This document shows, piece after piece, positions 33,749 to 41,415 of a stretch of DNA of 46,006 nt (within the stretch, counting starts at the first letter, position 1; every line of letters begins with the position of its first letter). Source of the stretch: Alistipes sp. Lineage in GTDB: Bacteria > Bacteroidota > Bacteroidia > Bacteroidales > Rikenellaceae. The stretch is taken from NCBI GenBank assembly GCA_017629035.1, contig JAGBXX010000022.1, forward strand, positions 1-46,006, written 5' to 3'. The position numbers were made by a program, and so were the translations under genes. The notes under the pieces were generated by a model. The model did not search any database and was not told where the DNA came from. It saw nothing but the letters and a program-made list of their open reading frames with translations.

Positions 33749-33778
33749 TTGAGAGGTCAATACTTTTTCCTATCTTTG
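33749..33778 (+). promoter_or_regulatory. Promoter of the LuxE-like gene; predicted leaderless start
   Basis: TTG (33749-33751), 19 nt, TATCTTTG (33771-33778). The expected start of transcription (about 33782) falls next to the ATG at 33783. Eighteen bases, ACTTTTTCCTATCTTTGC, are shared with the MATE promoter at 41388-41405. Confidence 0.7.
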
Positions 33779-33782
33779 CTAC

Positions 33783-34757
33783 ATGCTTACTATAGACCAA
33801 ATACTTTCGATAAAATCTTATGCAGAGTTTGAGGCTGCGGCGTTGGAGCTATTCCGCTTTCAGGCTGATCGGTGCAAACCCTACAAGGAGTATATCTCGC
33901 TCTTAGGTATCGAGCCCCACGATGTTAAGCGCATCGAGGATATACCCTTCCTCCCTATCGAGCTATTCAAGAGTCACGACATATACTGCGCCGACACTGA
34001 GCCAGAGATTGTCTTCACCTCGAGCAACACGGGAGGCACCACACCCTCACGCCACATGATGGCCTCAAAGGAGGTCTATCGTCGTGCCTTTACCCAGGCT
34101 TTCGAGGAGTTCTATGGCAAGATTGAGGAGTGGAGCATCTATGGACTTCTGCCCAACTACCTCGAGCGTGAGGGGTCATCGCTGGTATATATGACCGACG
34201 AGCTGATACGTCGTGCTGGCAGCGGAGGCTTCTATCTCAACGACTACGAGCGTCTTATCGAAGATATGGAGCATGACCCCAAGCCCAAGATTTTGCTTGG
34301 CGTGAGCTATGCTCTCTGGGATGTCGCCGAGCAGTATGCCCCCAAGCTCAAGGATACAATAATCATGGAGACTGGAGGCATGAAGGGTAGGCGCAAGGAG
34401 CTATCAAAGAGCGAGCTGCACGATATTCTCTGCCGAGGCTTCGGCGTTAAGAGTATACACTCCGAGTATGGCATGGCCGAGCTAACATCGCAGGCATACT
34501 CCAAGGGCGGCGGCATATTCGAGACACCACGCTGGATGCACATACTTGTGCGTGACGTGAACGACCCTCTGGACCACACTCCTCAAGGCATGCGTGGCGG
34601 TATCGATGTTATCGACCTTGCCAACCTCACGTCGTGCGCCTTTATCCGCACACAGGATATTGGCCGCAAGCTCGACGAGCGTCGTTTTGTGCTCGAGGGA
34701 CGCATAGCAGGCAGCGATATACGTGGCTGCAACCTACTGGTACATAATCTTTTATAA
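33783..34757 (+). CDS. LuxE/PaaK-like acyl-activating protein
   Basis: A 324-residue protein of the LuxE acyl-protein synthetase type, related to PaaK-like adenylate-forming enzymes. The adenylation-like motif is TSSNTGGTTPSRHMM (about residues 80-94), in place of the common TSSGTTG-x-PS. Further similarity is seen in the SEYGMAELTSQAYSKGGG segment, typical for this fold. LuxE-type proteins activate fatty acids as acyl-AMP and hold them on a cysteine; the substrate here is unknown. It ends 1 nt before the LicD::GT2 gene, so the two form a pair, perhaps for decorating a surface glycan. Confidence 0.8.
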   Translation: MLTIDQILSIKSYAEFEAAALELFRFQADRCKPYKEYISLLGIEPHDVKRIEDIPFLPIELFKSHDIYCADTEPEIVFTSSNTGGTTPSRHMMASKEVYRRAFTQAFEEFYGKIEEWSIYGLLPNYLEREGSSLVYMTDELIRRAGSGGFYLNDYERLIEDMEHDPKPKILLGVSYALWDVAEQYAPKLKDTIIMETGGMKGRRKELSKSELHDILCRGFGVKSIHSEYGMAELTSQAYSKGGGIFETPRWMHILVRDVNDPLDHTPQGMRGGIDVIDLANLTSCAFIRTQDIGRKLDERRFVLEGRIAGSDIRGCNLLVHNLL

Positions 34758-34758
34758 T

Positions 34759-36546
34759 ATGAAATACAACAGCGACATACTCCGTCAACTACACGCCGAG
34801 CTGCACGATATTCTCGGCGAGGTATGTCGTGTATGCGACCAGGCCTCGATACCCTACTTCATTCAGGGAGGCACGGCCATTGGCGCACACTTCTTCGACG
34901 ACATTGTCCCCTGGGACGACGACGTAGATCTGGGCATGACACGTGACAACTACGAGCGTTTTCTCTGTGAGGCGCCAGCACTGCTTGGCCCAGAGTACAC
35001 CCTGCAGGAGTTTAGCACCGAGCCCAACACCCCCTTCTACTTTGCCAAGGTGCGAAAGCGCAACACCAAGTTTGTGGAGAGCGAGTGGGTAGGTCTGGAT
35101 ATTGCTCAGGGTATATATATCGACATCTTCCCCTACGACCTCATCCCCGACTCGCCAACCCTCGAGCGACGTCAGCGAGCTAAGGTGGGCTTCTGGATAA
35201 ACTGCTTCATGGCCAAGAGCGTATGGCTGTGGCGGTGGTTCAAGCGCCCAAACAATGGCGTGGTACTCCCCAAGAGCATGATATCGTGCCTGGCAATACT
35301 ATGCGTGACAAAGCTCATGAGCAAGGAGCGAATATATCGTCGTATGCAGCGAGAGCTCACACGCTACAACATGACCGAGGCCTCACGCTACAACATCGTG
35401 CGCATGCCTCGAGATATGATTGCTCGTAGAGCTATCCACGCCCCCGAGCTACGACGCTTCGGCGAGCGTATGGTGTGGGCGCCAAGCGACCTGGAGAGCT
35501 ACCTGCGCAACCACTATGGCGACATACAGAAGTGGCTACCCGAGGAGAAGCAGCTAAACCACGCACCCGAGATATTACAGTTCAGCTCAAGGCTACAATC
35601 CGAGGAGTCGGAGCAGATATCCGTGGTGATACCTCTATATAATAAAGCAACGGAGATTGAGCGAGCACTACTCTCGGTTGTTGAGCAGAGCCTTGCGCCA
35701 CGAGAGATTATCGTTGTCGACGATGGCTCGACCGATGGCTCACACCTCATCGTGGAGCGCATCATGCGTGAGCATCCCGAGGCAAACATACGCCTGGAGC
35801 GTCAGGAGAACCGTGGTGTTAGCGCAGCACGCAACCGAGGCATAAGCCTTGCCACGAGCAAGTATATAGCCCTGCTCGATGGCGACGACTGCTACCTCTC
35901 AGGATATATCGCCGAGGTGTGCCGACTCATGGCCTACTACCCTACGGCCGACGTCTACTCCACGGGCTTCGATATCGTGAACAACGACTCACGCTACAAG
36001 GCCAATACCCCTGAGCAAGAGGGTATTATAAATCCTGCAAAGGAGGCTCTCGAGGGGCGCTACCCTGTGATCCCATCAACGGCCACGATACGTCGTGAGG
36101 CGCTACTTAGCATAGGTGGCTTCCCCGAGGGTATGCGCATAGGCGAGGATCAGTGGGTGTGGGTACGACTCATGCAGCAGGGTGCAACATTCTGCTTCTC
36201 GCCAATGACTCTTGTGCGCTACTCACGCACGGCGACAAACCGCTCAGCCTCGATATATCGCAGCGAGCAGAGCGAGCACTCCATAGCCGAGCTCTACAAC
36301 TCAACAAATGGGACTCTCGTCAACGAGTATATCGCACGTATAGGCATTGGCAAGGCGATAACACAATCAATCAAGGGTGGCACCGAGGATGCTGCAAGGG
36401 CTATCGCCACATTTGGATATACGGAGCGCAACCGCCGTCAGCTACGACGTCTGCGCCTAATAAACGCCCTACCAACATGGCTGCGAGGAGCAGTCGACGG
36501 CGTGTATAGTGGCATAGCATGGATAGTAAAAAAGCGAGGCTTATAA
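34759..36546 (+). CDS. LicD nucleotidyl/phosphotransferase fused to a family 2 glycosyltransferase
   Basis: A 595-residue two-domain protein. The N-terminal part (1 to about 270) is LicD-like, with IQGGTAIGAHFFDDIVPWDDDVDLGM; the acidic residues around D53-D57 match the LicD nucleotidyltransferase-fold motif. LicD proteins transfer phosphocholine or similar groups to glycans. From residue 287 a GT2 domain starts (ISVVIPLYNKATEIERALLS), with VDDGSTDGS near 320-328 and the metal-binding DGDD at 374-377, so both catalytic motifs are intact. I chose the ATG at 34759, 1 nt after the LuxE-like stop; the open frame extends 12 codons upstream. A one-chain glycosylation-plus-decoration enzyme is inferred. 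Confidence 0.87.
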   Translation: MKYNSDILRQLHAELHDILGEVCRVCDQASIPYFIQGGTAIGAHFFDDIVPWDDDVDLGMTRDNYERFLCEAPALLGPEYTLQEFSTEPNTPFYFAKVRKRNTKFVESEWVGLDIAQGIYIDIFPYDLIPDSPTLERRQRAKVGFWINCFMAKSVWLWRWFKRPNNGVVLPKSMISCLAILCVTKLMSKERIYRRMQRELTRYNMTEASRYNIVRMPRDMIARRAIHAPELRRFGERMVWAPSDLESYLRNHYGDIQKWLPEEKQLNHAPEILQFSSRLQSEESEQISVVIPLYNKATEIERALLSVVEQSLAPREIIVVDDGSTDGSHLIVERIMREHPEANIRLERQENRGVSAARNRGISLATSKYIALLDGDDCYLSGYIAEVCRLMAYYPTADVYSTGFDIVNNDSRYKANTPEQEGIINPAKEALEGRYPVIPSTATIRREALLSIGGFPEGMRIGEDQWVWVRLMQQGATFCFSPMTLVRYSRTATNRSASIYRSEQSEHSIAELYNSTNGTLVNEYIARIGIGKAITQSIKGGTEDAARAIATFGYTERNRRQLRRLRLINALPTWLRGAVDGVYSGIAWIVKKRGL

Positions 36547-36556
36547 CCTCGCTTTT
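36530..36556. terminator. Terminator overlapping the end of the LicD::GT2 gene
   Basis: A 10-bp perfect stem (36530-36539 with 36547-36556) with a 7-nt loop that contains the stop codon. The upstream arm is coding sequence (KKRG). A-run and T-run flanks suit both directions, serving the convergent ung gene too. Confidence 0.75.
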
Positions 36557-36559
36557 ACT

Positions 36560-37225
36560 TTACCACACAACGGGTGTTTTACCCACCGACTCGAGATATT
36601 TGTTAGCCTCGGAGAAGTGTTTACAACCAAAAAAGCCTCGATAGGCCGACAGAGGCGATGGATGTACTGCCTTGAGTATCAAGTTATTTGCGGGGTTGGC
36701 AATAGCACCCTTCTTCTGCGCATAGCTACCCCATAGCATATATACCACCTCGCTCTTACGCTCGGCAATGGCACGCACCACAGCATCAGTGAACTTCTCC
36801 CAGCCACGACCTGCGTGCGAGGCTGCCTGGTGGGCTCTCACCGTGAGCACAGCATTTAGCAGCAAGACACCCTGCTCGGCCCAGCGATCGAGCTCGCCAC
36901 TCTCGGGCATAGGCGTGCCGATGTCGCTCTGCACCTCCTTAAATATATTCTGCAACGAGGGAGGAAACTGCACCCCTCGAGCAACAGAGAAGCATAGTCC
37001 ATTAGCCTGACCTGGGCCATGGTATGGATCCTGGCCGATGATCACGACCTTGAGCTTGTCGAAGGGACACTTGTCGAAGGCACGAAATATGTTGGCTCCG
37101 GCGGGATAGACCACGCCCGAGGCATACTCATGCTTAACGAACTCTACCAGCTCATCGAAATAGGGTTTTGTGAACTCCTCCTGGAGCACCTCTTTCCAAT
37201 CCTCTGCTATGCGTACATCTGCCAT
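36560..37225 (-). CDS. ung: Uracil-DNA glycosylase (family 1)
   Basis: Ung removes uracil from DNA as the first step of base-excision repair. The 221-residue length is typical. The water-activating motif GQDPYHGPGQANGLCFSV contains the catalytic Asp at residue 66, and HPSPLSA with the catalytic His lies near residue 187. Other family features (FPPSLQNIFKE, LLLNAVLTV) are intact. The gene converges with LicD::GT2 at a shared terminator and diverges from the alkaline phosphatase gene 86 nt away. Confidence 0.97.
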   Translation of the reverse strand: MADVRIAEDWKEVLQEEFTKPYFDELVEFVKHEYASGVVYPAGANIFRAFDKCPFDKLKVVIIGQDPYHGPGQANGLCFSVARGVQFPPSLQNIFKEVQSDIGTPMPESGELDRWAEQGVLLLNAVLTVRAHQAASHAGRGWEKFTDAVVRAIAERKSEVVYMLWGSYAQKKGAIANPANNLILKAVHPSPLSAYRGFFGCKHFSEANKYLESVGKTPVVW

Positions 37226-37253
37226 ACTGTTGTGGGGTGTTAGATAGATTTAT

Positions 37254-37284
37254 TTTGCGAAGTTAACAAAATTTTCTAAATTTG
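37254..37284 (+). promoter_or_regulatory. Promoter of the alkaline phosphatase gene, interleaved with a possible ung promoter
   Basis: TTTG (37254-37257), 19 nt, TAAATTTG (37277-37284), 26 nt before the ATG. On the opposite strand TAACTTCG (37265-37258) is a near-match -7 box for ung lying between these elements. Confidence 0.7.
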
Positions 37285-37310
37285 CGAAAACATCTATAAC
37301 ATATAGAGCT

Positions 37311-38387
37311 ATGCTACGATATCTATCTTGCCTTGTGGCAACCCTTGGCCTCGGAGTATCAACGCTCCTGGCTGGGCAACCCGTGAAGAACATCATCTTC
37401 CTCATTGGCGACGGCATGAGCATCGCCTCGGTGTCGATGATGCAGCTTGTGAACAACTACGAGCCTACGATATTCGACAAGGCCGAGAATGTAGCCCTGC
37501 AGAAGAGCTACTCGGCAGACAACCGTGTCACCGACTCTGCAGCCTCGGGAACAGCACTGGCAACAGGACACAAAACAAACAACACATATCTTGGCGTACT
37601 ACCCGACGGTACACCAGTAGAGTCGCTCACAGAGCTTGCCAAGAGCAAGGGTAAGGCTACGGGAGTGGTGGTGACAACCCACCTTCAGCACGCCACACCT
37701 GCGGCATTCTATGCACATATACCGAGCCGTCACGACTACGCAACAATATCTGAACAGCTGGTTAATAGCAACCTCGACCTTGCTATTGGCGGCGGCATGG
37801 AGTTCTTCAAGGAGCGCTACGGCAACAAACGTAAGGCAGTACAGGCTATTGGCGAGGCAGGCTGGAGCCTTGCACGCTCATGGGAGAGTGTCGAGGAGTT
37901 CACGGCCGAAGATAGAGCCCTGGGACTTATTGCCGACACGGAGGTGGGGGCAGAGAGTGGCGACTACCTGCGCAATGCTACTACAAAGGCCATTGAGATA
38001 CTCGAGAGTCGTGGTGGCGACGAGGGCTTTGTGCTCATGGTCGAGGGCTCACTTATTGACGGCATGGGCCATGCCAACGATGCAGTTGCCCAGCAGGCTG
38101 AGATGCTAAGCTTTATGGGTGCTATCGAGGCTGCTGTGGAGTATGCTGGCACACACCCTGGCACGCTTGTAGTCGTTACGGCTGACCACGGCACAGGAGG
38201 CCTTGCACTTGTGAGTGCTAATGCCGACTTTACCCTCGCAGAGCAGGGCGTTGAGTTCCGCTGGTGCACCAATGGCCACTCGGCCGAGATGCTGCCTATA
38301 TACCTCTACGGCACGGGCAGTGAGCTTATAAACGGCATAATGGAGAACTCCGAGTTGGGTGTTAAACTCAAGAGTCTTATAGAGTAA
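37311..38387 (+). CDS. Alkaline phosphatase (PhoA superfamily)
   Basis: A secreted phosphomonoesterase of 358 residues. The signal peptide is MLRYLSCLVATLGLGVSTLLAG. Metal and catalytic motifs are intact: IGDGM with a metal-binding Asp, TDSAASGTALATG with the nucleophile Ser76, VEGSLIDGMGHAND (Glu, Asp and His ligands), TADHGTGG and NGHSAEMLPIY. It is shorter than E. coli PhoA (about 450) but normal for compact Bacteroidetes enzymes. It releases phosphate from organic phosphates in the periplasm. No Pho-box is evident. Confidence 0.92.
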   Translation: MLRYLSCLVATLGLGVSTLLAGQPVKNIIFLIGDGMSIASVSMMQLVNNYEPTIFDKAENVALQKSYSADNRVTDSAASGTALATGHKTNNTYLGVLPDGTPVESLTELAKSKGKATGVVVTTHLQHATPAAFYAHIPSRHDYATISEQLVNSNLDLAIGGGMEFFKERYGNKRKAVQAIGEAGWSLARSWESVEEFTAEDRALGLIADTEVGAESGDYLRNATTKAIEILESRGGDEGFVLMVEGSLIDGMGHANDAVAQQAEMLSFMGAIEAAVEYAGTHPGTLVVVTADHGTGGLALVSANADFTLAEQGVEFRWCTNGHSAEMLPIYLYGTGSELINGIMENSELGVKLKSLIE

Positions 38388-38399
38388 ACGGCAAAAGAG

Positions 38400-38427
38400 A
38401 GGGCGCTAAGATCGATCTTAGCGCCCT
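38400..38427. terminator. Bidirectional terminator between alkaline phosphatase and TonB receptor genes
   Basis: A 12-bp perfect stem (38400-38411 with 38416-38427) around loop TCGA, lying between two converging genes. The T-runs on both sides are short. Confidence 0.8.
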
Positions 38428-38432
38428 TATCA

Positions 38433-40757
38433 TTACATGCTCAGCTTGACACCGAAGAAGTAGGTTCGAGGGAGTGATGGGCCATAGATATATGCCGAGT
38501 CACGACCTGCACCAGTGTCGATATCTCTCTGGTATGCATCGAAGATATTCTTCACACCGACATTAAGCTCAAGGCTGAGGAGCTTGCTAAGAGCAAACGT
38601 GTAGCCGAGCTTGCAGCCAAAGTCCCAGAAAGACTCTGTGCGCACCTCAGAGTCGGGGTGCTCGATGCCCATGATATCGGTATAGGCATTGTGCTGCACG
38701 AGCATAGGGCCTGTATATGTACCAAATACCGAAGCCTTGAACTGCTTTGTAATCATCACGTTCGAGTTGATATATCCGTAGTGGTCTGGCGAGCGGAACA
38801 TATTGCGCTGTGCCACAACCTGATCGCTCCACTGCTCAGGCTCGACATACTTGCTCTTCTGGAATGTGTAGCCCAGCTGCACGTCGAAGATATTTGGAAT
38901 ACCGAGCTTAGCCTCGGCAGTGATACCTCCCACACGAGCACCCGAGCCATTGCGACGCTCCTTGATAATCTCGCCAGCCTCGCCAACACCAATCTTCTCG
39001 AGCGTAAATACATCGTTAAGCATGGTATAAAAACCCTCGACAAGGAGATTTGTCTGCACACGACCAAAGTTGTGGTAATAGTCGGCCGAGAGACTCAGCG
39101 AGTGCGAGAACTCAGGGCGCAACTCCTCCGAGAGCTTGATGATAGATACCGTATGGTTGAGTGCGTCGATATGCAGATCCTCGTTGTAGGCCTGAGGCGC
39201 ACGGTAGCCGCTCGAGTAGCTAAGGCGCAAGCCGAGTGACTCGATAGGGCTATAACGCACGTTGGCACGTGGCGAGAAGATAGGCTTATCGATCATATTG
39301 TGCTTGTCGAGGCGGAAGCCCACAAGGAAGTTGAGCTTGTCGCTCTTCCACTCGTTCTGGGCAAAGAGACCTATTGTCGAGGTCTGCTGGTCGAGTGTGC
39401 GGTTTGTAGCGATGTAGTAGTCGTTGAGCGAGTTGAAGTTATACTCCAAACCCGCCGTGAGCTCAGCAGGGAGTCCCGCCTTATAGTTATAGGTATACTG
39501 ACCACCGGCAACAAACATCATATCCTTGGTAGTACCGTAGGCATCAGGGTTCATGTCGGCACCGAAGTAGCTCGAGCGATCAATGCCCTGAGCCGAGGTG
39601 TAGAAGCTCGCACGGTGACGCATATTTGGGAAGTAGTCCCAGCGCAAGCCACCGCCGTCGATGGTGTGGTCCACCTGCTCGCAGATGTTTGCCATGTGAG
39701 GTGCGCTATCGAGGTTGTCGCCACCACGGCGGAAGTCGTGAATATGGTGATACTCAGCCGTTAGACGTGAGTGTGCCGAGGTCTTGTAGTAGGCACGGAA
39801 GCCAATGGTCTCAGAGCGGAGCTTGGTGATATCGGTAAAGCCATCGTCGTTGCGGTCGTAGCCACCACGATTCTTAACCTGACCAAAGACATAGGCGCCA
39901 AACTTATAGTCGTCCGACACGAAGGCACCACCAAGCGAGGTGTTGATATCGGGTGTTCCATCCTCGAGGAAGTTGGTGGTATTCGAGAGTGAGAGAGTGT
40001 TGCGCACAGGGTCCTTGGTGATGATATTCACCACGCCACCGATAGCATTTGAGCCAAAGAGTGCCGAGCCACCACCGCGAATAACCTCTACACGCTCAAC
40101 CATAGCAACAGGCATAAGATCAAGGCCATAGACGCCAGCAAGAGAGGAGAAGATAGCACGGCTGTCGAGCAATATCTGCGAGTACTGACCCTCGAGACCA
40201 TTGATACGCAGCTGTGGAGCGCCACAGTTACCGCACGTATTCTCCACACGCAAGCCCGACTGGAAGTTCATAGCCTCCGAGAGGTTTGCCGAGGCAGTAC
40301 CCTCAAATAGCTTTGTCGAGGCTATGTTTACCACTGTCGAGGTCTGACGGCGGTTTGTCTCGTTGCGTGTTGCCGATACAACGATCTCCTCGACGAGTGT
40401 TGCCATCTCAATAAGCGTGAAGTTATACTCCACGGTCTTCTTGCTTACTGCCTTGAATGGCATCTCGACAGTACCGTAACCAAGAGCCGTAACCACAATG
40501 GTATACTCACCCTCGGGGATGTTATTGATTTTGTAGTGTCCCGAAGCATCCGAGGCGCAACCTATGGTCGTGCCCTTGAGTGCTACTGTAGCATAGGGGA
40601 TATGGAGCGAGGTACCTGCGTCGATGATGTGACCCACGAGGTTAGCATCCGAGCCCTTGCGCTGGTCGGGAATCTCTGTTGTGTTGTTGTCGGGGGTAGT
40701 AGCCGAGGCTACAAATGGGAATATAATAAGTAGTAGTAATGCAATATATTTTTTCAT
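38433..40757 (-). CDS. TonB-dependent outer-membrane receptor (metal uptake suspected)
   Basis: A 774-residue outer-membrane receptor that imports a ligand using energy from TonB. It has a signal peptide (MKKYIALLLLIIFPFVASA), a carboxypeptidase-regulatory-like domain (about residues 37-115, GHIIDAGTSLHIPYATVALKG), a plug domain with EEIVVSATRNE and VEVIRGGGSALFGSNAIGGVVNI, and a 22-strand-type barrel ending YFFGVKLSM. The plug has a CGNCGAPQLRINGLEG motif with two closely spaced cysteines. It is 176 nt downstream of a His-rich exported protein, which suggests a transition metal (zinc or similar) as ligand. There is no SusD gene, so it is not a typical glycan-uptake pair. Confidence 0.9.
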   Translation of the reverse strand: MKKYIALLLLIIFPFVASATTPDNNTTEIPDQRKGSDANLVGHIIDAGTSLHIPYATVALKGTTIGCASDASGHYKINNIPEGEYTIVVTALGYGTVEMPFKAVSKKTVEYNFTLIEMATLVEEIVVSATRNETNRRQTSTVVNIASTKLFEGTASANLSEAMNFQSGLRVENTCGNCGAPQLRINGLEGQYSQILLDSRAIFSSLAGVYGLDLMPVAMVERVEVIRGGGSALFGSNAIGGVVNIITKDPVRNTLSLSNTTNFLEDGTPDINTSLGGAFVSDDYKFGAYVFGQVKNRGGYDRNDDGFTDITKLRSETIGFRAYYKTSAHSRLTAEYHHIHDFRRGGDNLDSAPHMANICEQVDHTIDGGGLRWDYFPNMRHRASFYTSAQGIDRSSYFGADMNPDAYGTTKDMMFVAGGQYTYNYKAGLPAELTAGLEYNFNSLNDYYIATNRTLDQQTSTIGLFAQNEWKSDKLNFLVGFRLDKHNMIDKPIFSPRANVRYSPIESLGLRLSYSSGYRAPQAYNEDLHIDALNHTVSIIKLSEELRPEFSHSLSLSADYYHNFGRVQTNLLVEGFYTMLNDVFTLEKIGVGEAGEIIKERRNGSGARVGGITAEAKLGIPNIFDVQLGYTFQKSKYVEPEQWSDQVVAQRNMFRSPDHYGYINSNVMITKQFKASVFGTYTGPMLVQHNAYTDIMGIEHPDSEVRTESFWDFGCKLGYTFALSKLLSLELNVGVKNIFDAYQRDIDTGAGRDSAYIYGPSLPRTYFFGVKLSM

Positions 40758-40933
40758 CTCTGTGTCCGTAAAAATTGGTGTTGGTCATAGCGGCAGAGGT
40801 CATACTATGACAACACAAGTGACTGATACTCCGAAGAGTACACCTAAAAAGTAATTGATAAGATTTGCACCCTGCAAAGCCCATAAAGGCTCAAGGTACG
40901 CTAAAGTGTGATAAGATTGTGTGTGTTGGAATA

Positions 40934-41272
40934 TTAGGCCACAGGGGGTGCACGTAGAGCACTAAAACGGGTGTCGCACAAGTCCATGCTGAGCACCTCA
41001 TGAGTCATCTGCTCTGCCTCGATATACTCATCCACGAGGTCGATGCGCATAGTCTGCGCAACAGACATCTCGGTGATTGCCTGACGAGCTACCAGCAGCA
41101 GCGAAGAGGCGCTATGGTCGTGTGCCTCAGGGTTACCACGAAAGGGGTGCGAGTGGGCAACAACACGCTCGTCGATATGGTGGTGGTGAACGAAAAGCGT
41201 AGTAGCACCGATATTAAACAATACCAGCGCAAGGAGTACTATACTAAATATTTTCTGCTTAATCGTCTGCAC
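40934..41272 (-). CDS. Small histidine-rich exported protein, probable metal binding
   Basis: A 112-residue protein with an N-terminal membrane or signal segment (IFSIVLLALVLFNIGATTLF), followed by a His-rich stretch with VHHHHIDERVVAHSHPF and EAHDHSAS. These clustered histidines fit binding of zinc, copper, nickel or cobalt. The remainder has no motif that I know. It is transcribed towards the TonB receptor gene on the same strand, so the two are likely partners in metal sensing or uptake. Family name not recognised. Confidence 0.75.
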   Translation of the reverse strand: MQTIKQKIFSIVLLALVLFNIGATTLFVHHHHIDERVVAHSHPFRGNPEAHDHSASSLLLVARQAITEMSVAQTMRIDLVDEYIEAEQMTHEVLSMDLCDTRFSALRAPPVA

Positions 41273-41292
41273 AAAAAACCACTTTTCGGCCG

Positions 41293-41323
41293 CAAAGATA
41301 GCAATAAAAGTTATATTACGAAA
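41293..41323 (-). promoter_or_regulatory. Promoter of the His-rich gene
   Basis: On the minus strand TTTC (41323-41320), 19 nt, TATCTTTG (41300-41293). Transcription would start near 41289, 17 nt before the ATG. No metal-regulator palindrome was recognised. Confidence 0.55.
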
Positions 41324-41374
41324 CTTCGAGCTACAAAATCACCAATTATAGCTACTTAACATAGCTGTGTGGTG

Positions 41375-41404
41375 TTGACAGCTAACAACTTTTTCCTATC
41401 TTTG
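41375..41404 (+). promoter_or_regulatory. Promoter of the MATE gene
   Basis: TTG (41375-41377), 19 nt, TATCTTTG (41397-41404). The predicted leader is only about 8 nt and lacks a Shine-Dalgarno sequence. Confidence 0.7.
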
Positions 41405-41415
41405 CACCCCGAATT

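Noticed and set aside
40642-40884. An 80-codon minus-strand frame upstream of and overlapping the TonB receptor start
   Set aside because: Out of frame with the receptor, no conserved look, overlapping its signal peptide; more likely leader sequence.
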